Positions 52,901 to 62,531 are shown, counted from the stretch's first letter. The stretch: 64,000 bases of DNA from an uncultured Pelagibacteraceae bacterium (GCA_902622245.1 CACNPC010000004.1:62001-126000); one strand, 5' to 3'. Notes: a model not told the origin generated them from the sequence alone. Made by a program: numbers and translations.

Positions 52901-54111
52901 TCTGGGTAATATCCAATATTTTCAATATAAATTTTTTTGTCCTTGTAACCCTTGCCACAATTATTTACCACTATCACGTCGCTTTTTTTAAGTTTAGGAG
53001 CAATACGAATACACTCACTCCAAGCGTGCGCTGGTTCAAGACTTGGTCTCAAGTTTTCTAACTTACTAACAAGCTTGAATGCGTTCAGTGCCTCTTTGTC
53101 AGAAGCTAATGTATATCTTGCTCTTTTTGTATCTTTTAGCAAACCATGCAAAGGCGACGAGCCTGGATAATCCAAACCTGCAGACAATGAATGGGTCTCC
53201 GCAATTTGACCCTCTTTGTCAGTTAAACAATATTGTGCAGCTCCATGGAGAATAGCAACTTTTGCATTTGTCGCTAGTGGTGCTGCGTATTTTGCTTCAA
53301 CCCCAATAAGTTCTACATGTTTTTTATCGTAATCTATAAACTCATTCCAAAACCCAAGTGCTGAGCTTCCACCACCGATTACATTAATTAGTTTAAGTTT
53401 AGGAATTTCTCCAAACTCTTTTATCAATTGTCTTTTTAACTCTCTTGAAATTTGAGATGTACTCCAAGCACAAATTTTTAAAAAAATATTTGCTCCAATT
53501 GCAGATCCAACAGCTAAATGTGTCGTATCACAGTTACTGACGTAATGCCTCATACATTCTGAAACTGCGTCAACTAAGGTTTTTGAACCTGAATCAACTG
53601 GCACCACTTCAGCACCTGCCTCTCGCATAAATTTCACATTAGGTGCTTGTCTAGAAATATCTTTCGTACCCATAAAAATTTTTGCAGATAATTTCATCTC
53701 TTTTGCTGCAAGAGCTAAATTTTTTCCAAACATTCCAGCCCCTGTATCTCCAGCTATAAATTTTTTACCAGACTCTTTACAAATTAATGCATTTACGGTT
53801 GCGTGGTACGCTTTATGCGCATCCCCATTAATTGCAGAAACGTCTTTACACCATATTTGAGCTCCCCCAAGATATTTTGTTAAATTATTGAGTTTGAAAA
53901 AGGGAGTTTCACCACCTAAGTAATGTTTAAAGTAAAAGTCTCTTTTCTTTAGAAATTTTTTACTTCTTCTTAATTTTTCAAAAAGTTTAGATAAGTCTTC
54001 GATAGGCTTTCGAGCTGTCTCTGCTACAAAATTTCCCCCAAACTTTCCATTACAATAGAATCCAAACTTGTCGTGCTGATCGATTATATTAATTCCTTTT
54101 TTAAGTTTCAT
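52897..54111 (-). CDS. trpB: tryptophan synthase beta chain
   Basis: TrpB condenses indole with serine using pyridoxal phosphate. The 404-residue protein contains GRPSxL-type early blocks, here YLGGETPFFKLNNLTKYLGG, the PLP lysine in NGDAHKAYHATVNAL, ETGAGxxG as DTGAGMFGKNLALAA, the phosphate loop NVIGGGSSALGFW, and the C-terminal catalytic-site region LRPSLEPAHAWS. The lysine segment reads GDAHKAYHA where most TrpB have GAHKIN, so it is somewhat divergent. Position between trpF and trpA is standard. Confidence 0.92.
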   Translation of the reverse strand: MKLKKGINIIDQHDKFGFYCNGKFGGNFVAETARKPIEDLSKLFEKLRRSKKFLKKRDFYFKHYLGGETPFFKLNNLTKYLGGAQIWCKDVSAINGDAHKAYHATVNALICKESGKKFIAGDTGAGMFGKNLALAAKEMKLSAKIFMGTKDISRQAPNVKFMREAGAEVVPVDSGSKTLVDAVSECMRHYVSNCDTTHLAVGSAIGANIFLKICAWSTSQISRELKRQLIKEFGEIPKLKLINVIGGGSSALGFWNEFIDYDKKHVELIGVEAKYAAPLATNAKVAILHGAAQYCLTDKEGQIAETHSLSAGLDYPGSSPLHGLLKDTKRARYTLASDKEALNAFKLVSKLENLRPSLEPAHAWSECIRIAPKLKKSDVIVVNNCGKGYKDKKIYIENIGYYPE

Positions 54112-54725
54112 ATTTTTATAGATAAGTTTAACAATCTATCAATTTTACTTATATCTTTTTTTCCATTTTCATCTTCTAATGCACCACTAAGATCAATTAT
54201 AAAGTTTTTATTTTTAAAACTAGGAATATCATCTATTTGAATATTTCCTGCAATCATTTTATTTAATTCATTTGGTACTTTATTTAGTAGATTATGATCA
54301 AAACTTTCAGATTTATGATATCCTTTTGAATCAAATAAAATTATATCTGATATTTTAAGATAATTTTTATATTTAATTACGTCAGCTTCTTCAGAAATTG
54401 TAAGAGCAGATATTATTTTTATTTTATATTTTGATTTAATTTCTTCTGTTCTTTCAGGATCTACATCGTATAGTTGATAATAGTCAAAATTTAAATCTTT
54501 AATCTTTTCCAAAATCTCATCGTTAGGATTCACAAGGACAGAGACAAAGTTTACCTTCTTTTTATCAACATTAATTAAACTTTGTAATTTGTCATATTTA
54601 ATAAATCTTTTGCTTTTTTCATAATTTGTAATGAATCCTATCATAAAGGGTTTGTATCTATGATTTAAAATATAGTTTAAAGTTTTAGGATCTGAGATCC
54701 CACAAATTTTTAAACCCTTTATCAT
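54108..54725 (-). CDS. trpF: phosphoribosylanthranilate isomerase
   Basis: TrpF isomerises phosphoribosylanthranilate in tryptophan synthesis. The 205-residue barrel begins with LKICGISDPKTL (catalytic Cys) and ends with the phosphate-binding IDLSGALEDENGKKDISKID, the family's SGVE-x-PGxKD motif in altered form. Divergence from typical TrpF is considerable, but the trpF-trpB-trpA order and both end motifs support it. It overlaps pyrF and trpB by 4 nt each. Confidence 0.85.
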   Translation of the reverse strand: MIKGLKICGISDPKTLNYILNHRYKPFMIGFITNYEKSKRFIKYDKLQSLINVDKKKVNFVSVLVNPNDEILEKIKDLNFDYYQLYDVDPERTEEIKSKYKIKIISALTISEEADVIKYKNYLKISDIILFDSKGYHKSESFDHNLLNKVPNELNKMIAGNIQIDDIPSFKNKNFIIDLSGALEDENGKKDISKIDRLLNLSIKI

Positions 54726-55396
54726 TTATTTAAGTGCTTAATTAGTTTCTGAATATTATTCTTAATGTTGCCTTTAGTAATATCTCTACCTATTACAAGC
54801 CAGTCAGCTCCATTTTTGAAAGCTTCTCTAGGTGATAAAACTCTTTTTTGATCGTCTCTTTCAGAATTTAATCTTATTCCAGGAGTTATAATTTCTTTTT
54901 TAAATACTTTTCTTACAATTTTTACTTCTCGAGCACTACATACAACTGCATCTAACTTTGCTTTATGAGCTAATTTTGCTTGTTGGTGCACTACTTTTTT
55001 CACATCTTTACTAAATCCAATTTGCCTCAATGCTTCATTATCTAATGATGTTAATATTGTAACACCTATCAGTTTTGTTTTTCCTGAAACCTTTTTTGTT
55101 GCTTTTAAAGCATCCAATCCAGAGCTTATGTGTATTGTAATATAATTAAAATTTAAATCTTTAACTGATTTAATTGCTGAGGAACATGTATTTGGTATAT
55201 CTGCAAATTTATAATCTCCAAATGTAATCTTATTCTTTAAATTAGATATAAATTTTCTTCCATTTTTTGAATTTAAAAGTTCAAGACCAAATTTATAACC
55301 AACTTTAATTTTGCTACTTCTTGTTTCTTTAATAATCCTCTTAATTTTTTTTATATCTGTTGTATCGCATGCAACAAATATTTTACTTTTATTCAT
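54722..55396 (-). CDS. pyrF: orotidine 5'-phosphate decarboxylase
   Basis: PyrF makes UMP from OMP. The 224-residue barrel has VACDTTD at the start, the catalytic network FGDYKFADIPNT (Asp/Lys/Asp), GVTILTSLDNEALRQIG, TPGIRL and GADWLVIGRDIT for the phosphate. It sits between ihfB and trpF, overlapping both slightly. Confidence 0.93.
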   Translation of the reverse strand: MNKSKIFVACDTTDIKKIKRIIKETRSSKIKVGYKFGLELLNSKNGRKFISNLKNKITFGDYKFADIPNTCSSAIKSVKDLNFNYITIHISSGLDALKATKKVSGKTKLIGVTILTSLDNEALRQIGFSKDVKKVVHQQAKLAHKAKLDAVVCSAREVKIVRKVFKKEIITPGIRLNSERDDQKRVLSPREAFKNGADWLVIGRDITKGNIKNNIQKLIKHLNK

Positions 55397-55673
55397 TTAT
55401 TTTTTTCGTCCAAAATTTTGATGATTTAAATTTTAATGAATATTTCTCCCTTATATAGACTTTTTCGTTCGTTTTTGGATTTCTAGCAAACCTAGGCTTT
55501 TGCAATCTAGCTTCTATTGTAAACACATCTCTTAATTCAACTCTTTCATGTCTTTTTAATGAGTTTTGTACTTCAGATAAAAAAATATCAACTAATTTAG
55601 TAAGATCTCTTTTTAAAAAATTAGGATAGTTATTTGATAGTATATTTATTATCTCAGATTTATTTGTAGACAA
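55389..55673 (-). CDS. ihfB: integration host factor beta subunit (HU/IHF family)
   Basis: This 94-residue DNA-bending protein contains the IHF-beta-like core KRHERVELRDVFTIEARLQK and the arm/tip RFARNPKTNEKVYIREKYSLKF, with the intercalating Pro in RNPKT. Its place after rpsA is the conserved proteobacterial rpsA-ihfB order, which distinguishes it from HU. It may help organise DNA in this compact genome. Confidence 0.87.
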   Translation of the reverse strand: MSTNKSEIINILSNNYPNFLKRDLTKLVDIFLSEVQNSLKRHERVELRDVFTIEARLQKPRFARNPKTNEKVYIREKYSLKFKSSKFWTKKINE

Positions 55674-55677
55674 TTAT

Positions 55678-57408
55678 TTACTCATTATCTTTATTTTTTT
55701 TCTCGTCCAACTGTTCAGAAAGAGACGAAAAGGGTAAATTTTTTCCACTTAGTGGGCTTGAAAATTTTGAAACAGCCTCTTTGTTTTGAATTTCCTCTAA
55801 CAACTTGATACTTAAACTTACTTTCCTTTTTTCATAGCTTAGGTCTTGAATCGCGCAATCGATACGCTCCGATCCAACGAACCTTGATGGACGACTATCT
55901 TGTGAGGAAACTGCTATGTTAGATTTTTTTATTGAGAACTCCATTTCACATCCTTCTGGCTTAACAGTTAATCCCTTGTTATCTGAAGATATTACTTGGA
56001 CAGTAATTATATCATTGACTTTTTTATCCTTAAAGAACTCAAACGGATCTTTTTCAAGTTGTTTTATCCCGACCCTTATTTTTTGTTCATCTTTTTTAAT
56101 TTCTAAAACTTTAACTTTAAGATTGTCTCCTTTCTTAAATTTTTTCAATTCCTCTTCTGGATTACCTAAAAAACTGATGTCGTTCGCGTGGCAAAATCCG
56201 TCGATGTCATAATTATCAAGTTTTATATATAATGCATACTCATTCATACTTGATATTACCCCATTAACTTCACTTCCCTCAGGGAAATTCTTAGCAAAAG
56301 TTTCATATGGATTTTCTATTGTAAGTTTGTGAGAAATGGCGATACGTCGTTTATCTTTATCTATCTCAGTAATTACACATTGAATCATATCTCCAACCTT
56401 AAATAGTTTTTTTGGTGCGATATTTCTTTTAGTCCAGCTCATCTCACTACTATGTAAAAGTGTGCTTAGTCCAGGTTCTAAGGAGCAAAAACATCCATAA
56501 TCAGTTATTTTTTCAACTTTAACTTTATATTGTTTACCAATTTCATAATTTGAAATATGCTCAAAAGGGTCTGGTGATAGCTGCTTTATAGAACATCCAA
56601 TTTGTAATTTTTCATTATCAATTGATATCACCTTTAGATCATGCTTTTCTCCAATATTAAATATTTCATCTGGATGATTTACTCTAGAATATGAAATTTC
56701 TTGTAAATGAACTAATACATCTATTTCATTATTTACCTCAAAAAAGCATCCAAAAGATGAGTAACCTTTCACGACTGCATCTTTAATAATATCTCCAACC
56801 TTAAACTTTTCAATAATTTTAGCCTTATCTTCTCTTTTATTTGAAGAAACAATTTGTCTTCTAGATACGCATGCATTACCTCTTAGCTTATCTAGTTTTA
56901 TTATTGCAAATTTTTGCTCCACACCAATCAAATGATCTATGCTTTTAAGAGGTTTATCACTTATTTGTGAACCTGGGCAAAACATTAATGAACCAGTATC
57001 AATGTGCTCTACAATCACACCTCCTTTACACTTAGATGTTATTTTACCTAAGATTGACTCACTTTTATCGTAAGCTTCTTCTAGTTTAAACCATCCCTTT
57101 ATTTTTTGGGCTTTAATTGCAGAAACTATAACTTCACCATTTTTATCTTCAATTTTTTCTAAAAGAACGGAGATATTTTCACCGATTGATATTTTATCTT
57201 TCATACCAATCATCTTTAATTCATTCACATCTATCACTGGCTCACTCTTAAGACCTGGTATAAATATAAAAACAAACTTATCAGTAATTTTAGTAATTTT
57301 TCCCTCTGTTATTTTACCTTCTTCAATTTTATTCTTCGATAGTTGAGAATTAAGCAGATCTTTAAATTGTTTGTTAGCAGGTGAATTTAAGTTTTTATAT
57401 ACTTCCAT
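55678..57408 (-). CDS. rpsA: 30S ribosomal protein S1
   Basis: This 576-residue protein has six S1 (OB-fold) repeats, for example EGKITEGKITKITDKFVFIF, GDIIKDAVVKGYSSFGCFFE, IGKQYKVKVEKITDYGCFCS and GSEVNGVISSMNEYALYIKL. S1 brings mRNA to the 30S subunit. Length is typical of alphaproteobacterial S1. The start overlaps the end of cmk by 14 nt. Confidence 0.95.
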   Translation of the reverse strand: MEVYKNLNSPANKQFKDLLNSQLSKNKIEEGKITEGKITKITDKFVFIFIPGLKSEPVIDVNELKMIGMKDKISIGENISVLLEKIEDKNGEVIVSAIKAQKIKGWFKLEEAYDKSESILGKITSKCKGGVIVEHIDTGSLMFCPGSQISDKPLKSIDHLIGVEQKFAIIKLDKLRGNACVSRRQIVSSNKREDKAKIIEKFKVGDIIKDAVVKGYSSFGCFFEVNNEIDVLVHLQEISYSRVNHPDEIFNIGEKHDLKVISIDNEKLQIGCSIKQLSPDPFEHISNYEIGKQYKVKVEKITDYGCFCSLEPGLSTLLHSSEMSWTKRNIAPKKLFKVGDMIQCVITEIDKDKRRIAISHKLTIENPYETFAKNFPEGSEVNGVISSMNEYALYIKLDNYDIDGFCHANDISFLGNPEEELKKFKKGDNLKVKVLEIKKDEQKIRVGIKQLEKDPFEFFKDKKVNDIITVQVISSDNKGLTVKPEGCEMEFSIKKSNIAVSSQDSRPSRFVGSERIDCAIQDLSYEKRKVSLSIKLLEEIQNKEAVSKFSSPLSGKNLPFSSLSEQLDEKKNKDNE

Positions 57409-58063
57409 TAAATTTTAATTTTTCATCAATTATAGCTTTTATTTTAATAAAGCATGCCTTCTTACTTAATTTGGATGTATTAATCAAGATTGAATCTTTG
57501 GTTTTTTTTAATGGATTATATTTTCTTTTTTTATCTAAATAATCCCTATTTTTTAAGCTTTTTAGTACTTCTTTATAAGAAATTCTTTTTTTTAACTTTC
57601 TAAGCTCAACAAATCTTCTTTTTGCTCTAACCTCTAAGTTAGCGGTTATGTAGAATTTAAACATCGCATCCTTCATTATAACAGACGTTATATCTCTGCC
57701 ATCCAAAACTGATCCTGAAAATTGTTTTGGCGGATTATATCCACATTCTAATTGGAATTTCTTTATAATTTTTCTGATTTTTATATCCTTAGCTATAATT
57801 GATGCGGAAACCGCAACTTTATTTGAAAGTAGTTCTTTATTATTAAGATCTTTAATTTTTAAATTATTAATTTTATTTTTAATTGATTTGTAGTTAAAAT
57901 TTTTTATATTTTTAATTCTTAAAAGTCCAATGAGGCGATATATTTTCCCTGTATCGAGGTATAATAAATTGTATTCTTTTGCAATATATTTAGATTGAGT
58001 ACCTGCTCCAGCAGCAGCTGGCGAGTCAATTGCTACAGTAATTATATTTTTTCTTTTTTTCAA
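57395..58063 (-). CDS. cmk: cytidylate kinase with altered P-loop
   Basis: Cmk phosphorylates CMP/dCMP. The 222-residue protein has the family blocks LYLDTGKIYRLIGLL, SVLDGRDITSVI, the Arg-rich RAKRRFVELRKL, NRDYLDKKR and the C-terminal ILINTSKLS. The nucleotide-binding loop reads DSPAAAGAGTQ, with Ala where the essential P-loop Lys (GPxxxGKGT) is expected. The reading is clear at the DNA level. The aroA-cmk-rpsA order firmly supports the family call, so the enzyme is probably genuine, with a displaced lysine. Confidence 0.87.
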   Translation of the reverse strand: MKKRKNIITVAIDSPAAAGAGTQSKYIAKEYNLLYLDTGKIYRLIGLLRIKNIKNFNYKSIKNKINNLKIKDLNNKELLSNKVAVSASIIAKDIKIRKIIKKFQLECGYNPPKQFSGSVLDGRDITSVIMKDAMFKFYITANLEVRAKRRFVELRKLKKRISYKEVLKSLKNRDYLDKKRKYNPLKKTKDSILINTSKLSKKACFIKIKAIIDEKLKFNGSI

Positions 58064-59385
58064 TTTATTTTTGCTCCCAATTTTTTTATAATTTTAAAAA
58101 AATTTGGAAAAGATGTATTTACAGAATCTTTATCTGATAATTTCCATTTACCTCCAAGAGTCAAAGCTGCTATACATGACATCATAAAAACTCTGTGATC
58201 TTTTCTAAAGTTATTAATTTCATAAAAATCATTCAATTCAAGGTTTGGGTTCCCATAAATTTTAATGTTATCTTTTTTTCTTATAACTTTTATTCCTATC
58301 ATTCTTAAAAACTTAATTGCTATATTTAGTCTGGGGCTTTCTTTTTTATTCAATTCAGATAAATTATTAAAAGTTGATACACCTTTTGCTTTTGCTGCAA
58401 CAAGAAAAATTACTAGAAACTCATCAATTGCTGAGCTATTTAAACTCTTTGGACACTTAATCCCTATAAAATTTTTCTTACTTTTAACTATAATATCTGA
58501 AATTGACTCTCCTTTATATTCTCTTTTATTTTTAAAAGTAATATTTGCATTCATTTTATTTAATATTTTAATTAAACCTATTCTACTCTTATTTGTATTT
58601 ACATTTTTTATAATCAACTTAGATTTTTTTGAAATTAAAGTTAAAACTATAAAAAAAGCCGAGGAACTTATATCTCCAGGCACATAATAATCAAAACCAC
58701 TAAAATTATTTTGTCCCGTAATTTCGATAAAGTCATAATGTTTTTTTCTCTTAATATTAATTGGTATTTTTAAGTTTTTGAAAAGTAATTCAGTATGATC
58801 TCTTGATTTCTTTGCTTTAATTTTTGTTATCCCAGGCGCTTTTAATGATGCAAGCATTATTGCACTTTTACACTGCGCACTACCTAATTTCTCATAATAA
58901 TTTATAGGACGTAAATATTTTGATCCGATAATTTTAACAGGTAATTTATTATCTTTAGAATTAATATTTACACCAAAGTTTAATAACGGCTTAGTAACTC
59001 TTGAAAAATCTCTTTTTCTAAGACTCTTATCTCCTGTTATAGTTACATAATTATCAACATTAACTAAAAGTCCCAAGATTAGTCTTGCAAGTGTCCCAGA
59101 ATTTCCAGCATCTATTTCAATTTTCTTTTTTGTTAAATATCCATTTAAACCAAAACCTTGTATTTCAATGTAGTTTTTCCTCTTTCTATATTTTATTCCT
59201 AGTTTTCTGATTGCTTTTAATGCATTCATTACATCTTCTGACTCTAAAAGATTATAAATTTTTGATAACCCGATGGCTTGGGATGCCATAAGAACACATC
59301 TTATTGAAATACTTTTATCTCCACTAACTTCTATTTTTTCGTTAAAGGAATTTATTTTATTATTGATTTGAATATAATTTTTCAT
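58060..59385 (-). CDS. aroA: 3-phosphoshikimate 1-carboxyvinyltransferase (EPSP synthase)
   Basis: AroA adds enolpyruvate to shikimate 3-phosphate. The 441-residue protein has GDKSISIRCVLMASQAIG at the N-terminus, DAGNSGTLARLILGLL, the substrate segment LGSAQCKSAIMLASL, the PGDISSSAFFIVLT strand and FRKDHRVFMMSCIAAL at the end. It belongs to the bacterial class with a GNSGT(L/A)-R motif. It overlaps cmk by 4 nt and starts 8 nt after lptB ends. Confidence 0.94.
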   Translation of the reverse strand: MKNYIQINNKINSFNEKIEVSGDKSISIRCVLMASQAIGLSKIYNLLESEDVMNALKAIRKLGIKYRKRKNYIEIQGFGLNGYLTKKKIEIDAGNSGTLARLILGLLVNVDNYVTITGDKSLRKRDFSRVTKPLLNFGVNINSKDNKLPVKIIGSKYLRPINYYEKLGSAQCKSAIMLASLKAPGITKIKAKKSRDHTELLFKNLKIPINIKRKKHYDFIEITGQNNFSGFDYYVPGDISSSAFFIVLTLISKKSKLIIKNVNTNKSRIGLIKILNKMNANITFKNKREYKGESISDIIVKSKKNFIGIKCPKSLNSSAIDEFLVIFLVAAKAKGVSTFNNLSELNKKESPRLNIAIKFLRMIGIKVIRKKDNIKIYGNPNLELNDFYEINNFRKDHRVFMMSCIAALTLGGKWKLSDKDSVNTSFPNFFKIIKKLGAKIN

Positions 59386-59392
59386 TGGTGAT

Positions 59393-60169
59393 TTAACTTA
59401 TATTAAATTCATCACCAAAATATTGATTTTTTGCGTTTTTATCACTAATAACTTCGTTGGGACTCCCAGATGCAATTATTTTACCATTAGATAAAATTAT
59501 AGCTCTATCTACACAGTTTAATAAGTCCCTAGCTTGATGGTCACATACAACTACAGAAATTTCCTCTGTTGATTGTAAATTTAATATTACTTCTTGTAAC
59601 ATTTTAATTGTTAAAATATCTAAAGCAGCGAATGGCTCATCCAAAAGAAGTATTTTTGGATCGTTTATTAATGACATTGCGATTACAAGCTTCTTTTTTT
59701 GACCTCCTGATAAATGTTTACCCTTAATATTTAAAAGTGCATCAAATTCAAATTGAGATATTAATTTATTTATTTTTTGAACTCTCAATTCTTTCTCTTT
59801 TATATGAATTTCAGCAACTAATTTTAAATTATCGATAAGAGATAAATCATGAATTAGACCACCATATTGTGGAACAAGTCCTAATTTAAATTTAGTAAAT
59901 CTCTCATTTATTGGTAAGTTTGTACAATTTATTCCATCGATAATTACTTCGCCATAATTTGGACTCTTCAGACCAGTTATTAGATTAAAAATAGTTGACT
60001 TTCCAACCCCATTAGGACCCAACATTCCAAGTATTTCTTGTCTATTTATTTTTAAATTAAGATTATCTAAAATTTGTCTTTTATTATAAAGTACAGATAT
60101 ATTTTTTAATTCAACAATAGTTTCGTCACCTTTATAACTCTTAATCCTAAATTTTTTTATTAAGCCCAT
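59393..60169 (-). CDS. lptB: LPS export ABC transporter ATPase
   Basis: LptB powers extraction of lipopolysaccharide from the inner membrane with LptFGC. The 258-residue ATPase has Walker A GPNGVGKST, the Q-loop in GLVPQYGGLIHDLSLIDNL, signature LSGGQKKKLVIAMSLI, Walker B KILLLDEPFAALD and the switch His in VVVCDHQARD. The N-terminus is slightly extended. Its ATG overlaps the end of lptC by 1 nt. Confidence 0.93.
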   Translation of the reverse strand: MGLIKKFRIKSYKGDETIVELKNISVLYNKRQILDNLNLKINRQEILGMLGPNGVGKSTIFNLITGLKSPNYGEVIIDGINCTNLPINERFTKFKLGLVPQYGGLIHDLSLIDNLKLVAEIHIKEKELRVQKINKLISQFEFDALLNIKGKHLSGGQKKKLVIAMSLINDPKILLLDEPFAALDILTIKMLQEVILNLQSTEEISVVVCDHQARDLLNCVDRAIILSNGKIIASGSPNEVISDKNAKNQYFGDEFNIS

Positions 60170-60924
60170 TATTTTGTAAATATTTTAATTTTTTCTTTAG
60201 AATTTATTTTTATATCTTTTGTTAGAGTATCCAATATTATAATTTGCGCTTTCATCAGAGAATTATTATCTTTTACTAAAACATTGCCATAAGCAACAGC
60301 AATATTATCACTAATATTTAAATCCAAATTATCACAGAAAATAGTTTTTCCGTCATATCTTACTTCTACGTCGTTATAAAATTTGGAATTTTGATTATTA
60401 TAATTATACATAGCAAATTTTGATATTATATTGATATCTGATCTAACTTTTGAACTAACATTTCCTTTAACATCTTCTAAGTCTAATATATTACTGTTAT
60501 CAAGGTTTGTTTTTCCATATTTTGAAAATATTTTAAAAGTATCTCCATTTTTATTTGATGTTATATACTCAATTTCTTTAGTTAGATTATCAATTTTATT
60601 TTTTGATATATTCTCCATTAAATTTGTATTTTTTTCTAAATCCACTTTTATACTCGCTTTATCTTGAAGAATAATATTATCTGTATTGTTCTTATCCAAA
60701 TTTGAATTACTAGTTTGAACATTGTTACTATCACTTTCTTCTAAAGGTTTTTCTTCCAACGATATATTTTGTTCTTGATTTTTATAAACCAACTCTCCAA
60801 TTTCCTTTTCTAGAACAATTTGATTTTTCAATGGTCCAGAGTAAAAATACATGTAATAAATACTACCTAAAATTATAAAAATTAGTAACAGCAATATTAA
60901 TTGCAACAAAGATTTTATAGACAT
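60169..60924 (-). CDS. LptC/LptA-like LPS transport protein
   Basis: The 251-residue protein has one N-terminal membrane helix (LLQLILLLLIFIILGSIYYM), an Asn/Asp/Ser-rich low-complexity stretch, and a C-terminal OstA/LptC-type beta-jellyroll strand set: ISKFAMYNYNNQNSKFYNDV, EVRYDGKTIFCDNL and NIAVAYGNVLVKDNN. This is the expected LptC position (kdsD-lptC-lptB). No separate lptA lies between it and lptB, so this protein may be LptC alone or carry part of the LptA role. I leave the symbol blank for that reason. Confidence 0.78.
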   Translation of the reverse strand: MSIKSLLQLILLLLIFIILGSIYYMYFYSGPLKNQIVLEKEIGELVYKNQEQNISLEEKPLEESDSNNVQTSNSNLDKNNTDNIILQDKASIKVDLEKNTNLMENISKNKIDNLTKEIEYITSNKNGDTFKIFSKYGKTNLDNSNILDLEDVKGNVSSKVRSDINIISKFAMYNYNNQNSKFYNDVEVRYDGKTIFCDNLDLNISDNIAVAYGNVLVKDNNSLMKAQIIILDTLTKDIKINSKEKIKIFTK

Positions 60925-61904
60925 TAATTTATATTAGATTTCAAAATATCGTGCATATGCACAATTCCTACTGTTTTCTTTATTTTTTTATTTTTATGAA
61001 CAAATAAAGATGTAATTTTTTTTGAATTCATTAGAGATAATGCTTTTGCTGCTAATGTATCAACCTCAACACTCATTGGATTTTTTTTCATCACTTTTCG
61101 TATTCTTAATTCTTCAAAATTTTTATATTTTTGAGCAATTCTCTTAATGTCACCATCAGTCACAATTCCACATGTATCACCATTTTTTTTTTTGATTATA
61201 ATTAGTCCTAATTTTTTATTGTTAATTATTTTAAGAGCCTCTTTCATTATTGCACTATCTTTTACAATTGGTAATTTTTTTCCAGTTATCATCAGGTCAC
61301 CTACTGTTTTTAATTTAATAGATAAAGTCCCACTCGGATGGAACTTCTTAAAATCAAGTTTAGAAAATTTCTTAAATTTCATACAAGCCATTGCAATTGC
61401 ATCACCTAGGGCAAGTTGACAAGTTGTAGATGAAGTTGGTACAATGTTTTCTGGTCCTGCTTCTTTAATTGATGGCATTAAAAAAACATATTCAGAGTTT
61501 CTGTAAAGTAGTGAATCTCTTTTTGATGTAATGCCAATTAATTTTATGTTTTTATTTCTTGAAACATATTGAATAATATTTTTTAATTCTTCACTTTGTC
61601 CACTATTACTAATTAATATAACTAAATCGTTAGAAGTTATTTGCCCCATATCACCATGGCTTGCACTAGAGGCATCTAGATAAAAAGAGGGTGTGCCAGT
61701 AGATGAAAATGTTGCAGCCCATTTTCTAGCTATTATTCCACTTTTACCAACTCCAGATATGATGATTTTACCATTTTTACATTTTAGAATTTCTTTTACT
61801 AAATTACGAAAAGATTTATCAATTTTTTTCCTTAGATTCTTTAATGCATTTATTTCATTTTGTAATACATCTTTCGCAATCAACTCTGTTTTTTTATCTT
61901 TCAT
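60924..61904 (-). CDS. kdsD: D-arabinose 5-phosphate isomerase (KdsD/KpsF)
   Basis: KdsD interconverts ribulose 5-phosphate and arabinose 5-phosphate for Kdo synthesis. The 326-residue protein has a SIS domain (GKIIISGVGKSGIIARKWAA, SSASHGDMGQI, LVILISNSGQSEEL, PTSSTTCQLALGDAIAMACM) and two C-terminal CBS domains (VKDSAIMKEALKIIN, CGIVTDGDIKR, PMSVEVDTLAAKALSLM). I prefer the ATG at 61904, which overlaps the rnd stop as TAATG, to the upstream ATG at 61916. Confidence 0.92.
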   Translation of the reverse strand: MKDKKTELIAKDVLQNEINALKNLRKKIDKSFRNLVKEILKCKNGKIIISGVGKSGIIARKWAATFSSTGTPSFYLDASSASHGDMGQITSNDLVILISNSGQSEELKNIIQYVSRNKNIKLIGITSKRDSLLYRNSEYVFLMPSIKEAGPENIVPTSSTTCQLALGDAIAMACMKFKKFSKLDFKKFHPSGTLSIKLKTVGDLMITGKKLPIVKDSAIMKEALKIINNKKLGLIIIKKKNGDTCGIVTDGDIKRIAQKYKNFEELRIRKVMKKNPMSVEVDTLAAKALSLMNSKKITSLFVHKNKKIKKTVGIVHMHDILKSNIN

Positions 61905-62515
61905 TAGTGAGACCATATATCTGAGGAAAAAGATGCCAAATCCAAATTTACTCTTGAATGAATAAATTTTATCGTATCAGTATATAAATTAAATCTTTTC
62001 TCCCTTATTAAAATTTTTTCCAGACTTCCAAAAATCTTATGCAAATAAATCACATCATTAGCGCAATACTTAAGTTGTTTTTCAGAAAGGTCTCCACCAA
62101 AATCTGATGATTGCATGCTTTTACTTATGTCATTGCCAGTAAATTCTTTGATTAAATCTTTTAGTCCATGTTTATCACTATAACTTCTAGCAAGTTTACT
62201 CATTATTTTTGTACAATGAACATTTTCAACTTTTACATTCAAATATTTTTTTATAAATAGCAGATCAGCTCTAGCAAAATGAAATATTTTTGAAATATTT
62301 GTGTTTTCAAGAATTTTTTTTAAATTTGGAGCATTATAATTATCTCTATTTAATTGAATTATATGTGCATCATTTTTACCTGAAGAAATTTGGACCAGAC
62401 ATAGATTATCTCTTTCAACATTTAGCCCCATAAACTCACAATCTATAGCAATATTGTCACCTAAAGATAATTGATCTGGCAAATCTTCCTTGTGTAATTT
62501 AATATCAATATTCAT
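61904..62515 (-). CDS. rnd: ribonuclease D-like 3'-5' exonuclease
   Basis: The 203-residue DEDDy nuclease has IAIDCEFMGL (Asp, Glu), FHFARADLLFI (Asp), and the KQLKYCANDVIYLHKI block with the tyrosine/Asp pair. It is the short RNase D form (no HRDC domains) seen in alphaproteobacteria. It could process tRNA or other RNAs. It heads the kdsD-lptC-lptB-aroA run and is divergent from the NDUFA9-like gene across 16 bp. Confidence 0.88.
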   Translation of the reverse strand: MNIDIKLHKEDLPDQLSLGDNIAIDCEFMGLNVERDNLCLVQISSGKNDAHIIQLNRDNYNAPNLKKILENTNISKIFHFARADLLFIKKYLNVKVENVHCTKIMSKLARSYSDKHGLKDLIKEFTGNDISKSMQSSDFGGDLSEKQLKYCANDVIYLHKIFGSLEKILIREKRFNLYTDTIKFIHSRVNLDLASFSSDIWSH

Positions 62516-62531
62516 TTGAGAGAATATATAT

